Positions 12,463 to 25,300 of a stretch of DNA of 64,000 bases are shown piece after piece. A program made the position numbers and the translations under genes. A model generated the notes under the pieces. The model was not told the DNA's origin and made no database searches. It was given only the letters and a program-made list of their open reading frames with translations. The DNA comes from Dactylorhiza incarnata. Lineage: Eukaryota; Streptophyta; Magnoliopsida; Asparagales; Orchidaceae. Location of the stretch: contig JAWHQI010000735.1 in NCBI GenBank assembly GCA_033032865.1, positions 62,001 through 126,000 of the forward strand, in the 5' to 3' direction. Every line of letters starts with the position of its first letter. Within the stretch, counting starts at the first letter, position 1.

Positions 12463-13393
12463 TCAATGATTCGCTGTGATCTTCCCGGATGATAAAGCTG
12501 CTGGGCTTGTGGAGATTTTTTTCATGCCTGCATGCCAAGGAATTTTAGATAAAAGAACGTAACAAACCTAGACCATGAAACTTGGCAAAAATAGATTTAA
12601 TAGCATTGAAAATACATATGAGAACATGTTTGATGAAAACACAGCGACCTACAAAGAGCTTAAGCCCATCCATGCCGTATTGCCAAGCAACTATGAAATC
12701 AAAAGGCATTATTATCATAAACCTTCGTAAAAGACATGTTTTTGAAAGTTATTATTTCATTTCACTCGCTTCGAAGATGAAAATGAAAATTTTCTTTTTC
12801 TTTTATAGAGAGTATGATACACCCGGCACCTCTGAAATTTATAAAAAATTATCTCGACAACTTGTGATAATAAAAGTTATAGCCTACATTTTTTTTTCAA
12901 TTCATGATGATCTCATTTGGATAGAAGAAGATAATAAAGAGATGAGATTTTTTTTTTTAAATTACAATGGAGCAAATTTCTTTTTTATATAGATTTTAAA
13001 GATGTCGGATGTTCTCTCTTTAGGGGGTGGGGGGGGGGGGGGGGGGGGGGATTGTGAAGAATGAATTCATATAAAATGAGTGGAGCATCAAAAGTGTAGC
13101 CAAAGCAAACTATGGTAAAACAATTTCTAATGTGTACCTGTATGCTGCCATTGAAAAATGATTTCTTCATCATTATTAATATAAGAAATCAACTTAAGAT
13201 GAAAAATTACATACTTGGAGACTTGGGAGAGTCCTTTGAATTGGAAGTTCTGATGGTATCTCTCAGAGCAGGCGGCCTGAGAGCTTCCTTTGATGTGGTA
13301 GACTTTGAAGTATCCTTAAACTTTGGGTGAGGAGGGGTTGCTTGCGCAGCCCTTTCCTGCAGCGGCTTAGCAATACGCGAGGCAACTTTACTC
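12463..13393 (-). CDS. Last two exons of the kinesin-14 tail (inferred join)
   Basis: Exon 13215-13393 follows an AG acceptor and ends at a GTATGT donor; exon 12463-12527 follows AG and ends in TGA. Their junction splits a serine codon (A|GC) in phase. The product is a basic Lys/Ser/Pro-rich tail of about 80 residues with pieces such as SRIAKPLQ and [10 protein letters not shown]. The first exon needs two bases from the previous exon. The upstream kinesin exon ending at 29202 leaves exactly two (AT|G, methionine) at a perfect GTAAGT donor. No other upstream exon was found between 13394 and 16690. Alternative: the 3' end of a separate gene whose other exons are lost. Confidence 0.6.
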
Positions 13394-16300
13394 CTGCATT
13401 GGAGTAAACGTAATCTTGATCATAGATTTATAAAGAATAAGGGTGTTGGAAATTGCCAGCCGTTTATTGGAGGACTACTAGGGTTGTTATAAAAGCTCGA
13501 AACTTCCTTGGAATTGACTCGACTGAATTCAATATCGAGTCAAGTTCAAGCTCTACTCCGACGGCTAAGAAATAAATTCTGAGTGCCCCAGCCTGCTCAA
13601 ATTCAATTGATTGACTTGAAATGCGAATTTACATAAAATATGCATTTTGTGTACAATATGTGAATTATTTGGTAAAAATATTCATATTTTGTGTATATAA
13701 AAGCCAATGTGAAGGCCATGTCGAGTTTGAGTTTGAGTCAGACTCCAAATCCATTAGGAGTCAACTCCAAATCACACCATTTCGAGTTTAAGTTAGCTTG
13801 ACACAGTGATTTTGGTTTTCAGTTTAGTTCTAGTAGAGCTAGAAGCTTTTTTTTCGTGGAGCCGAACTCGCTTGAAGTCGACTCAATGTTAACCCTAAGT
13901 ACTACAAATCCCCATGCAACCATTATCATGTCCAAATATCCTGAAGTTACTGGACATATGTCTCCAGCCAAGTGATTTCCCTCCTGTGACAAAGGACCAT
14001 CTAAGGCAAGTTTTATTTTATTTTTCTATTGACTTTTGATCAGCATATAAAAGCCAATGTGAAGGCCAAAATGTGGAGGAAGTTGTCTCCAACTTGGTAC
14101 CACAGCAGAGAAGAACAACGACAATATAAACACTTCAATCTAAATCGAAAAAAACTTTGTATGCTGAGAAGACTAGAACATAAATGTCCAAGGGAAATGA
14201 AACCAATGGAATTTTCGTAGAACCCTGCAAGACTGCAATTTGCCTCCATCTCGGTACCCAACCGAGAAGAACAAATACTAGAGACTTGAAGTAGAGCAGA
14301 AAAAGAACTCCCATGCAAATTGGCCTAGAACATGTATGTCCGAGCAAAATCAAGTAGAGGGGACTTCCCCAGGGCCTCAATCTATGTGGCGTCGCCTTAC
14401 TGACAGCGCATTTTAGAGTAATCTACTTTAAGGATTGTCGTAGCATTGCTTGTGGAGTGGGGTAAAGGCTAACAACTTTGACTTCTTCCGCAAAATTCTC
14501 AGCGTCAACCACAATCTCCATTATCTCTGTCATCCGTACCTTTGCAGTTACGATATATGTAATCCATGAGCTTTAAAGGGTACAAAAAAGCTATTCTTTC
14601 AGAAGCTGGAACCCTAGAATCGGCTATGTAACTATTCTTGTAGAAATTTGTTATAACTTCTTGAATCCACAAAATGATTATTCATCTTCCCACTTCTTGT
14701 TCAGCATTTCCCTGGAGAGAAGAGAGAAATATGAGATCCCTTTTGCACTTGGAAAAGAGTTGCTTACAGAAGCCCTTATAATCCACTATTTAGTTTCTTT
14801 CTAAGGCTTCTCAAGCCATGACCTTTTAGTAGTTTTGGGTAGGTTGGTATCAAAGAGTGAAGATCTGACCTTACTAATACTTGAAAGACTTATACTAACG
14901 TGTTTTTAATCTATTTTATATTTTTGCTTATATAGAGGGATATTTTGGTAATCTTTCAAATTCCTTGTTCCACCTTGATATATCTCCCTTCATCCAATCT
15001 AAAGCAGCAGAATAGCAATCGAGCCAACAATGCATAGGGATAAGGGAAAAAACACAATGTATTACTCATTTTCATATGATATCATAGCATGATTGTCCCT
15101 GCATTCATCTCTCCTATTATCTTTGAGTGGCTTGTCATTCATCTCTCCAACTCTCTGTATTGTGCACTTCGACGACTCAACACTTCATCGTCTACGACAT
15201 TGTACCTCATTGTCTCTGCGACGAATGAGCCTCGGTTCTCTGTCTTACATGCTTGTTGTCTCTGACTTCTATAACAACACAACATAAATCAATCTTCATA
15301 TTTTGCGCTCATGGTCTTCTATGCCTCAACTAACCAGCATGTTGATCCCTGTGGCGGTACAACGAAAGTGTGGTTTGGCCACCAAGCCATCGTATGTCTC
15401 CTTTCGTTCAATCATAGAAAATATTACAATGAAATCAATGTTATCTTTCGCGTTCCTCTCCATAAACTATATCCATCATTTCTGTACCAAGAATCATCTA
15501 ATTCAAGTTGCTATGAGTTGCCTCAACGGGGACAATTTTCTGTTATGCTCGCAGTCTTTTCGTATGCATATTAGAGGATGTAGAAAACTTAGGTAAGTCA
15601 TGAAAGATAAGAAAGCCCAACGAGGATATCTGATGTTAGCACTTGGTTATGAGGAGACTCGATGGTCATGGAACGGTTAGTAAATATGGTTGAAGATGTT
15701 AGTGTCAATTGCATCTGTTATTCAATTCAAAAAGCTTTGAACAATGTCACATAGATGTATGATCTCCAAGTCAATCTCACATCTATGAATTGGTGTTGAA
15801 GCATACAAAAGTTCGCAAAAAAATTGCCAAGCCGAGGACAATATCACTAAATACTTTAATTCCCTCAAAAGGATTTGGGAAGATCTTTACATGCATAGTG
15901 ATTGATTGAAAAATATGTGGATGATTGTATCATTATAGGAAGATAGCATACACTAATCGTATTTTCAAGCTTATTATCGTCTTTAAACTGGAGTTTGACG
16001 AAGTGCATGAGTGTATCATTGGGAGAAAACCTGTTCTTCCTATTTGTGAGTATTTGCATAGGTTTGTCAAGAGGAAAGTCATTGACAATTATGTTGGGAA
16101 GAAGACATCATATGTTACCTTACTTTTGAAGTCATTGCTAAATGTAAAAATACAATATCAACATGGAACTGATAAATAGTCACATCTACGATGAGATTTG
16201 TTTTGAAAGAAAAGACACAAATATGAGATTTGTTAGAATATCCATGATAAACCAACAAATGGAAATAGAACAAGTTGCATTAGCAGTCTAAACCATACTT

Positions 16301-19300
16301 CGTGATATCATGCTCCTCCTATTGCAAATGAAGCGGAGTTAATTTCATTCAGCAAGATGCATATGGATCGTCTTTTAAAACTATTAAAGTCCCATACATC
16401 CCCTGGGATTTTTAGTAGCTCTTTGACACACATAGATAATGATCTTATTACACTCTCAGTTTTTTCTCCTTCATTGAATCACTAATTAGAATAAGTAATT
16501 GATGCTAAATAATTAATGATATTATCAATTAGTTAATACTTGATTCATTAATTAATATTAGTACTAATTGTTTAATAATATAAAACACAAGAATGCTTCC
16601 CAAAATCCGCAAATGCGGCCCGACTCTCTGCGTGTCGTACTGGGACCAGTGTTGGGTCATAGGGGTTCGAACTAATTCTTCTGTAGCATGCTATTGTGTG
16701 CTCGCCGGAGTGGTGGCAGGAGATGGAGGGGATACTTTAGAGATGGAACTGCAGCTGCCTAGATGAGGCTTGCTCGGAAGGAGAGAGCTACCAAAATCTC
16801 TTACTCAAGACAAGGGAATATGAAATAACTTCTTTTGATACTTTCATCCAAACCCTACTTGTCTTTAAATAAGCTGCAAGACTATCTGATGTAGGGTAGG
16901 CTGTGTATTGGGGGCTTAAACTAGTGACGTGAGGGAATGGACTCGATCTAACCGATGACTGTATGCAAGACACCAATGAACAGGCGAATTAATCAACGTG
17001 AGCAACATAACAAAATAATAACGTTGCATTCATTCATAAAGAAAGTAAACATGTTTCTTTGAGCGTTTGGCAATAGCGTTCCTCCGCACGGAGAGCTACA
17101 ATAAGCGCGCGACGAATTAAGCGTCCTGCAAAGTAAGAGGTTTACGAGCAAACACAACGGGCTATAATTCCTTCAAGCAAGAGAACCACAACATGCACAA
17201 TATTTTATACCAAAACCATAAATCCTTACAAATCACGATTACAAAATCTGGAATTAAAATTACTTAGGGTTGTGAATCACATAAACTGAAATTTAGGAGG
17301 GGAATGAGGGCTTCCGGGTGGTGTACGGCTAGATCGGGCAAGGGGGAAGGTGGATCCACGAGTGGGGAAGGTAGGCGGCGAAGATCGGAGCGTTTATGGA
17401 CTGGATCGGGGGTTCGGGACAGGTTCTGGACAGATCTGTCCAGATCTGGCCGGTTAGGACAGAAAAGGGGGAGATTGGGCAGGGGCGGCAGGGCTGCTGT
17501 TGGAGGGGGTGGCTGGCGGCGCTGGAGGGCTGGTGGCGAGGGGTTGTAGGCAGCAGGGAGGTGGCGGTAGCGGGCTGAAGAGGGGGAGGCGGCTGGGGTT
17601 GTGTAGGGGCAGCGGCTGGAGCTTTGGTAGGGGCGGCGGCTGGGGTTGAGTAGGAGGCAGCGGCTGGGGTTTTTGGTAGGGGCGGCGGCTATGGGATGCC
17701 AGGGAGATGGGCGGCTAGGGAGGAGGAAGGAGAGAAGGATACTTACCCAATGGAGTCGGCACCACGGGCTCCACGGCGTCGGCACCGCGGAAGGATCACC
17801 GGAAGATCTCTCCAAACTTCAGCAATGAGAATTTCAGCCACCCTAAGACTCCTATTTATAAGAAAGCAATACTAGGGCACCCGGAATCGACGGCTATGAT
17901 TGGCCGGCGGTTCCGTTCCCAAAACTATATAAAATAATATCCGAAATACATAAAGCTATATATGAAAATGACTCTAAACGACGAGCCGGACGCATCCGTG
18001 GCAACGGATCGCCGGTTCGATCAAGTCCGTCGGCGCGAATATACGAAGGTGGGGCCCGCCTTGCGCCGAGTTGCGCTCGATGGTCCCCCATCAACTCCCC
18101 CCGACTGAAAAGCCTTCATCTCCGATGAATGGAGACGATCGTACTGTAGTCGAAGTCCGGGGGCGAGTTGATCAAGCTCAGCAGCAGCAATCCAAGTGTC
18201 GTCGGAAGAAGAACGTCCCACCCAGCGAACCAAGTAGCGGCACACGAGTCCATCCGCGGCGGGGACGAACTCATGCGCAATGATCTCTGTAATCTGCTCG
18301 ACCCTCTGCTCTCGAGAAAAGTGGTCCGGCGATGGTGGTGGTGCCGCCGGTGAAGCCAATGGTGGTGAACTCCTGGGGAAGTGGGAATCAAGTGGAGGCT
18401 GGGTGGTGGGGAAAAGGGATGATGGTGGAGGGTCAGGAGGGCCGCCAAGGTAGGGGTCAGAGTACTCGTGAGGTGGGAAGTAGGGCGTCAGGTCCTCAAC
18501 ATTGAACACGGGGTGGATACCCATGCTCGTAGGAATGTTCAGCTCGTAGGCATTCAACCCGATCCGCCTCAAAACAGTGTAGGGCCCAATTCGCCTGGCG
18601 CTTAATTTCTTAGCAGGCCCCTGAGGGAGCCGCTCCGCACGAACTCGAACCATCACCTGTTCGCCAACCAGAAAATGTTTCTCCCGCCTATGTCTGTCTG
18701 CCTGTTCTTTATAATGTTCGCTGCTTAAATTGATTTTTCGCCTGACGGACTCATGCAACTCATGCAAATGACGCGTGAAGGACTCCGCAGACTCACTAGG
18801 ACGTGACTCAGTCGGGACAGGTATAAGATCAATAGGCTTCCTAGGGTCATAACCGGATACGACCTGAAACGGACTCAGACCAGTCGACCTATTGATGGAA
18901 CTGTTATATGCAAACTCCGCTATAGGGAGCACCGAGTCCCAACTAGAAGCATGCTCTCCAACTAAACACCTCAGCAGGTTACCCAAACTTCTATTCACCA
19001 CCTCAGTCTGCCCGTCCGTCTGAGGGTTGTATGCGGATGAAAATTTAAGGGTAGTTCCTGTTTTTCGCCATAACGTCTTCCAAAAATAGCTAACGAACCG
19101 CACGTCTCGATCGGACACGATGGACTTTGGGAGACCGTGTAATCTAAAGACCTCACTCATAAATAGGGCTGCGACGTGGGGCGCGTCGAAAGTCTTCCTA
19201 CATGCGATAAAATGTGTCATCTCAGAGAACCGGTCGACCACTACAAAGATAGAATCATGCTTCCGCAGAGTGCGCGGAAGCCCCAGCACGAAGTCCATAC

Positions 19301-22300
19301 TAATGTCCTCCCAAGGACGATGGGGAACGGGTAAAGGAGTGTATAAGCCCGTGTTCTGCTTCGTTCCCTTGGCCGTTTGGCATACACAACAGTGTCGGAC
19401 TATGCGAGCTACGTCTTTCTTCAAGCTCGGCCAATAGAAACGATCCTCTACCATAGCAATCGACTTATCTCGCCCAAAATGGCCGGCGGCACCCCCGGCG
19501 TGTAGTTCCCATACTAAATAATCACGATATGAGGTGTTGGGCACACACAAGCGAGAGCCCCGGAATAGGTATTTATCGATGATCCGAAATCCCTCAACAG
19601 GATCAGGAGGGTCCCTCGACAACGCAGTATAGGCCTCAGCAAAATCAGGACAAGTAGGGTAGTCCATGATCAATCTCTCGAAGCCATCCACCTGGGCCCG
19701 CAGTGTGTGAAGTAGAGTGACTCGACGACTGAGAGCGTCGGCGGGCTTGTTCTCAACACCAGCACGATGTTTGAGAACATAGTGGAAATCCTGAAGGTAC
19801 TCTACCCATTTCGCGTGGCGGTGACTCAGCTTCCTCTGAGAGTCGAGGTAGCGTAGGGCCTGGTGGTCCGAATACAGCACAAACTCCCGGGGAAGGAGGT
19901 AGTGTCTCCAATATCGCAGTGACTGGACGATAGCATAAAATTCCCGATCATAATTCGAGTATTTTTGCTTGGCTTCGTTCAGTTTCTCACTAAAGTAAGA
20001 AACTGGGTGTCCCTCTTGACTCAACACTCCCCCAATGCCCATGCCTGACGCGTCACACGCAACCTCGAAGGCTCTACTAAAATCGGGGAGTCGTAGAACG
20101 GGGGCGGACGTCAGCTTATCCTTGATCTCTTCGAATGCTCGAGTGGCCGCAGGGGTCCACTGAAAATCCCCCTTGCGCAGGCAACTAGTGAATGGGGCCA
20201 TAATCGAGCTAAAATCCCTAACGAATCTCCTATAAAAGGTCGCAAGCCCATGAAAGCTACGGGCTTCATGAATGGTCGAGGGTATGGGCCACTCACGGAT
20301 GGACTGGACCTTCTCAGGGTCAACTGACACGCCTGAGGAGGAGATAATAAATCCCAGAAAGTGGACGGACTCAGATAGGAAGGAGCACTTCTTTAGGTTG
20401 ATAAACAGTTTCTCCTTTCGGAGAATATCGAATAAGAGTCTCAAGTGCTCGAGGTGATCTGGCTCAGTGTGGCTGTAGATCAAAATGTCGTCAAAGTAGA
20501 CGACGAGGAATTTGCCCATATAGGGCCGTGGGACCTGGGTCATGACTCGCATAAACGTGCTCGGGGCGTTCGAGAGCCCAAATGGCATGACCAGCCACTC
20601 GTACAGACCGTCTTTCGTCTTAAACGCCGTCTTCCACTCGTCGCCCTCTCGCACCCTAATTTGGTGATACCCACTTCGGAGATCGATCTTCGAGAAGATC
20701 TGAGCCCCGGACATCGTGTCTAGTAGGTCGTCTAGACGAGGGATCGGGAAACGATACTTTACCGTAATTTTATTAATAGCACGACTATCAATACACATAC
20801 GCCAACTGCCGTCCTTCTTAGGGGTAAGAAGGGCGGGGACGGCGCACGGACTCAAGCTCTCACGGATAAACTGCTTCCGAAGAAGCTCATCAACCTGCCT
20901 CTTGAGCTCAGCGTGCTCAACAGGATTCATGCGATAGTGTGGCAGGTTGGGGAGCGAGGCCCCCGGGACTAAATCGATGGCGTGCTGAATGTCCCGCAGA
21001 GGGGGTAGCTCATCAGGAAGCTCCTCTGGCATAATGTCTGCAAACTCACCTAGTAAGGGTCGCACGGCGGGGTGAACCTCGGCTGTAGGGCAATCAGATG
21101 CCATAGTGGCTGCCACTACATACATGATTCCAGCATCCGTGCTATCTCTCAGAAACTCACTACGCCTCAGAATGTGCACGGGTCTCGAAGCAATCGTGCT
21201 AGTGGACGGCTCGACCCGGCCCTTGGACCTCTCTCTGGGCTGGGTGGGAGATAAAGTGATCTTCCGCCCCTTATCATAGAAAACACACATGTTTGACCGA
21301 CCGAAGCACGTGACATCGCGATCAAATAGCCAAGGGCGGCCCAGCAAGACGTGGGCGACATCCATAGGGATGACGTCGCACCACACTCGGTCCTCAAAGG
21401 ATGCGATGGTGATCGGAACAAGACAGCGCTGGGTAACCTGGATAGCTGTCTTGTCGACCCAAATGACACGATAAGGGTGGGGGTGGGGCTCTGCCTTCAC
21501 CTGCATGCGGTCTAGACCCTTCTGGGCCACGATATTCACACAGCTCCCACTATCGATAGCTAATTTGCAGGGTCCGCCTGCACTCGGGAAATATGTGTAG
21601 AAAATGGTAGTGCGGCGCCAGTCCTCATCGGCACGTGGGGTATGCAGGAAGCGCCTGACTACTCCTACCTCTAACGAACGCTCAACGTCGCTCTCCCATC
21701 CCTCCTCAACGGTGGCAGTGACCTCCTCAGTAATCTCCACATCTCCCTCTAAAGCGGTCTCCTCCTCCTCAATCAACAGACTACGTGTGGGGCAGTGGGC
21801 CGCTACGTGTCCTCTGCCCCCGCACCTAAAACACTGAATACCCCCAGGCCTCTGGCCCTCGGTAGCGACAGCCTTCCCCCTCAAATCAGGAGTGACTCGG
21901 GGGGGTGGAGTGGCTGCAGCAGTCTGGGCTGGAGCGGGCTTCCTAAACGTCGACGAATCCGTCCGGGAAGGAAACTGCTTCGTGCTAGGGGCACGAAGGT
22001 ACTGCTCATACTCAAGAGCGAGCTGGAATATCTGATCTACAGTCTCCAAGCGGTGGGGAATCAGCTCTCTCCGGAGATCCGCACGGAGGCCAGCCTTGAA
22101 TCGAGAGGCAGTGGCAATAAGCTCCTCCGAAATATCGCTCCTAACAACTAGCTCGTCGAATCGAGCCATATACTCAGCTACGGAAAGCGTCCCATGACGT
22201 AAGCTCTGCAGCTGATCAAGTAGCTGGTCACGGTAGGAAGCAGGGAGGTATTTATCCTTAAGCCTCTCCTTCATGTCATCCCATCGGGTGATGGGGTAAT

Positions 22301-25300
22301 AACCGTCACGATCTAAGGCTCGCTCAACACTAATCCAATACACCTTAGCCTGTCCGACTAACTTCATCTTGGCAAACCGAACACAACGATCATCACTCAT
22401 ATCGTACCAATCAAAATAGTGATCCATGTCTAGGAGCCAGTCACTAAAGGCCTTCGGATCTAGGCGACCATCGAATGTTGGGGCATCGAGGCGAATCCTA
22501 CGGGTGATGTCTAGGGCGCGATCTCCTCTCCGCGGGTCAGGATAATCATCAGGATCGTCGTCACGGTCATAATCGTGCCGAGCGGGTGGGGGTCCGCGCT
22601 CACGTCGTCCCGGTGGATAATACTCGTCTCGACGCTGGTCATGACGACCGTGTGGAGGGACACGGTCCCTGGGGCCAGGCTGACGTGGCATGCGGTAATC
22701 TTCCCGCGGGGGCGGGGGTCGGCCACGTGCTGGCTCAGGATTCCGCCTTGCTGGCGGAGTGGGGGCTCTCACAGGAATCTCACGACGGTAGCGGTCAGCC
22801 GGCGGTGGATCATCTCTGACCCGCTGACCGCGGCGGGGAGAGTAGGCCGGGTCATCCGCTACCTCATCGTCATGTAGGGAAGGAGTATCCCTAGCGTTCT
22901 CTATCCTATCTAGGCGACGGTTCACCGCGGCAATATCATGTTGCACGGTCTCAAACTGGGCGCCTAAAGCATCGAAACGGTCTAACATCAGACGCTCAAA
23001 ATCCGTGGTGGCAGCGCTCGAGTTCGAGCCTGCCGCTCGTTCGTTGGTGACCTGTGGATCTACCATGCTTCTAAATGACCTACCACTACGGAGCATGCAA
23101 AACAGCCCGACCTGGGCTCTGATACCAACTGATGTAGGGTAAGCTGTGTATTGGGGGCTTAAACTAGTGACGTGAGGGAATGGACTCGATCTAACCGATG
23201 ACTGTATGCAAGACACCAATGAACAGGCGAATTAATCAACGTGAGCAACATAACAAAATAATAACATTGCATTCATTCATAAAGAAAGTAAACATGTTTC
23301 TTTGAGCGTTTGGCAATAGAGTTCCTCCGCACGGAGAGCTACAATAAGCGCGCGACGAATTAAGCGTCCTGCAAAGTAAGAGGTTTACGAGCAAACACAA
23401 CGGGCTATAATTCCTTCAAGCAAGAGAACCACAACATGCACAATATTTTATACCAAAACCATAAATCCTTACAAATCACGATTACAAAATCTGGAATTAA
23501 AATTACTTAGGGCTGTGAATCACATAAACTGAAATTTAGGAGGGGAATGAGGGCTTCCGGGTGGTGTACGGCTAGATCGGGCAAGGGGGAAGGTGGATCC
23601 ACGAGTGGGGAAGGTAGGCGGCGAAGATCGGAGCGTTTATGGGCTGGATCGGGGGTTCGGGACAGGTTCTGGACAGATCTGTCCAGATCTGGACAGATCT
23701 GGCCGATTAGGACAGAAAAGGGGGAGATTGGGCAGGGGCGGCAGGGCTGCTGTTGGAGGGGGTGGCTGGCGGCGCTGGAGGGCTGGTGGCGAGGGGTTGT
23801 AGGCAGCAGGGAGGTGGCGGTAGCGGGCTGAAGAGGGGGAGGCGGCTGGGGTTGTGTAGGGGCAGCGGCTGGAGCTTTGGTAGGGGCGGCGGCTGGGGTT
23901 GAGTAGGAGGCAGCGGCTGGGGTTTTTGGTAGGGGCGGCGGCTATGGGATGCCAGGGAGATGGGCGGCTAGGGAGGAGGAAGGAGAGAAGGATACTTACC
24001 CAATGGAGTCGGCACCACGGGCTCCACGGCGTCGGCACCGCGGAAGGATCACCGGAAGCAAGGAAGAAGATCTCTCCAAACTTCAGCAATGAGAATTTCA
24101 GCCACCCTAAGACTCCTATTTATAAGAAAGCAATACTAGGGCACCCGGAATCGACGGCTATGATTGGCCGGCGGTTCCGTTCCCAAAACTATATAAAATA
24201 ATATCCGAAATACATAAAGCTATATATGAAAATGACTCTAAACGACGAGCCGGACGCATCCGTGGCAACGGATCGCCGGTTCGATCAAGTCCGTCGGCGC
24301 GAATATACGAAGGTGGGGCCCGCCTTGCGCCGAATTGCGCTCGATGGTCCCCCATCACTATCTTAAATGAAAACCCTAAACTAGACTATCTTACAAGACT
24401 ATCTCGTGGCCCATAACATCTCGCCCGCCGTGCAAAAAGAGCTTGACCGTCCAAACGTAGTCGATCGCGGAGCCCGGCGGTAAAGATGGCGACCTGCATC
24501 TCAGGGGAAATCATGGCGTGCACCAGAAGAATTTGAAATTGTTCTGGATAACCATCAATCGGCCCTGCCTGACGTAACGTCATGAGGGCCCCCAGGGGGT
24601 TGCTGCGAATCGGGGGGCCAAAGCGCATGTTGTATGCCCGCTTGAAGTCGCGCCAAATCAGTCCAGGATTGTCCGCCTGCAAACGCGCAAACCATAACTG
24701 TGTGATATCGAGCAAGTCGAAGGAGGCCAAACAGATCCAGTCCGTCACTGGTGTCTGCTGATGACTAAAAAATTGTTTGCATCTGCTGAGCTAGACCAGG
24801 GGATAGTCCTTGCCATCATAAGTTGGAAATGCCAACTTGGTGTAATGGGGCATGATGTTGCCCTTATATGGTATCCTGGCCAGGGGATCTGGTCGAAGAA
24901 GCAGCGGTGTAGGCGGCGCCTGGCTGCTGCAAGAATGATCAGTAGGAGGGGTAGTCATGACCGGAATGCCTGCGATCAACTCATGAAGCTTGTTGGTGAG
25001 TGTGGTCATGTCTTCTCGATGACGTGAAAGAGTCCCTCAATGGATGTCATGAATGTTTGCATGAAATCTCTCATAGAATCCGGTAGCGAGGAAGAGTCCA
25101 CCATGGTGTGGAGTACAGTCGACGATAAATCAGAAGTAGCACGGGCTAGAGAGCGGGTGATTGGACGGTTGGATTCCTCGGAGACGGCTGATTTCGAGTT
25201 GTCGCGAGAGTCGCGACACTTCCATATGATGAGGCACAAAGAAGAGCACCCTTCTTTTTTTTGGTGGTTCACGAAAAAGGCTATGCGTTGTTGGGAGCTC

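Larger units (their letters stand above)
16887..24357 (-). mobile_element. Complete Ty3/gypsy chromovirus-type element
   Basis: A 7471-bp element on the minus strand with LTRs 23130-24357 (5') and 16887-18093 (3'), both with TGATG...CATCA ends, a 5-bp target duplication CTATC, a primer site for initiator-Met tRNA (23116-23127), a polypurine tract next to the 3' LTR and one uninterrupted gag-pol frame. By eye the LTRs differ by about seven substitutions and two small indels (10 and 11 bp), so the insertion is recent. The integrase ends in a chromodomain-like segment, which marks the chromovirus branch. All parts needed for autonomous movement appear present. Confidence 0.95.

Noticed and set aside
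12463..13393. Independent gene separate from the kinesin
   Set aside because: Possible, but no start or upstream exon was found and the phase fits the kinesin exon at 29202. Kept as an inferred kinesin end with reduced confidence.
17264..17815. Proline-rich 183-codon open frame on the minus strand (and a copy at 23637-24089)
   Set aside because: It lies wholly inside the two LTRs of the gypsy element and results from C-rich composition; no domain is present.
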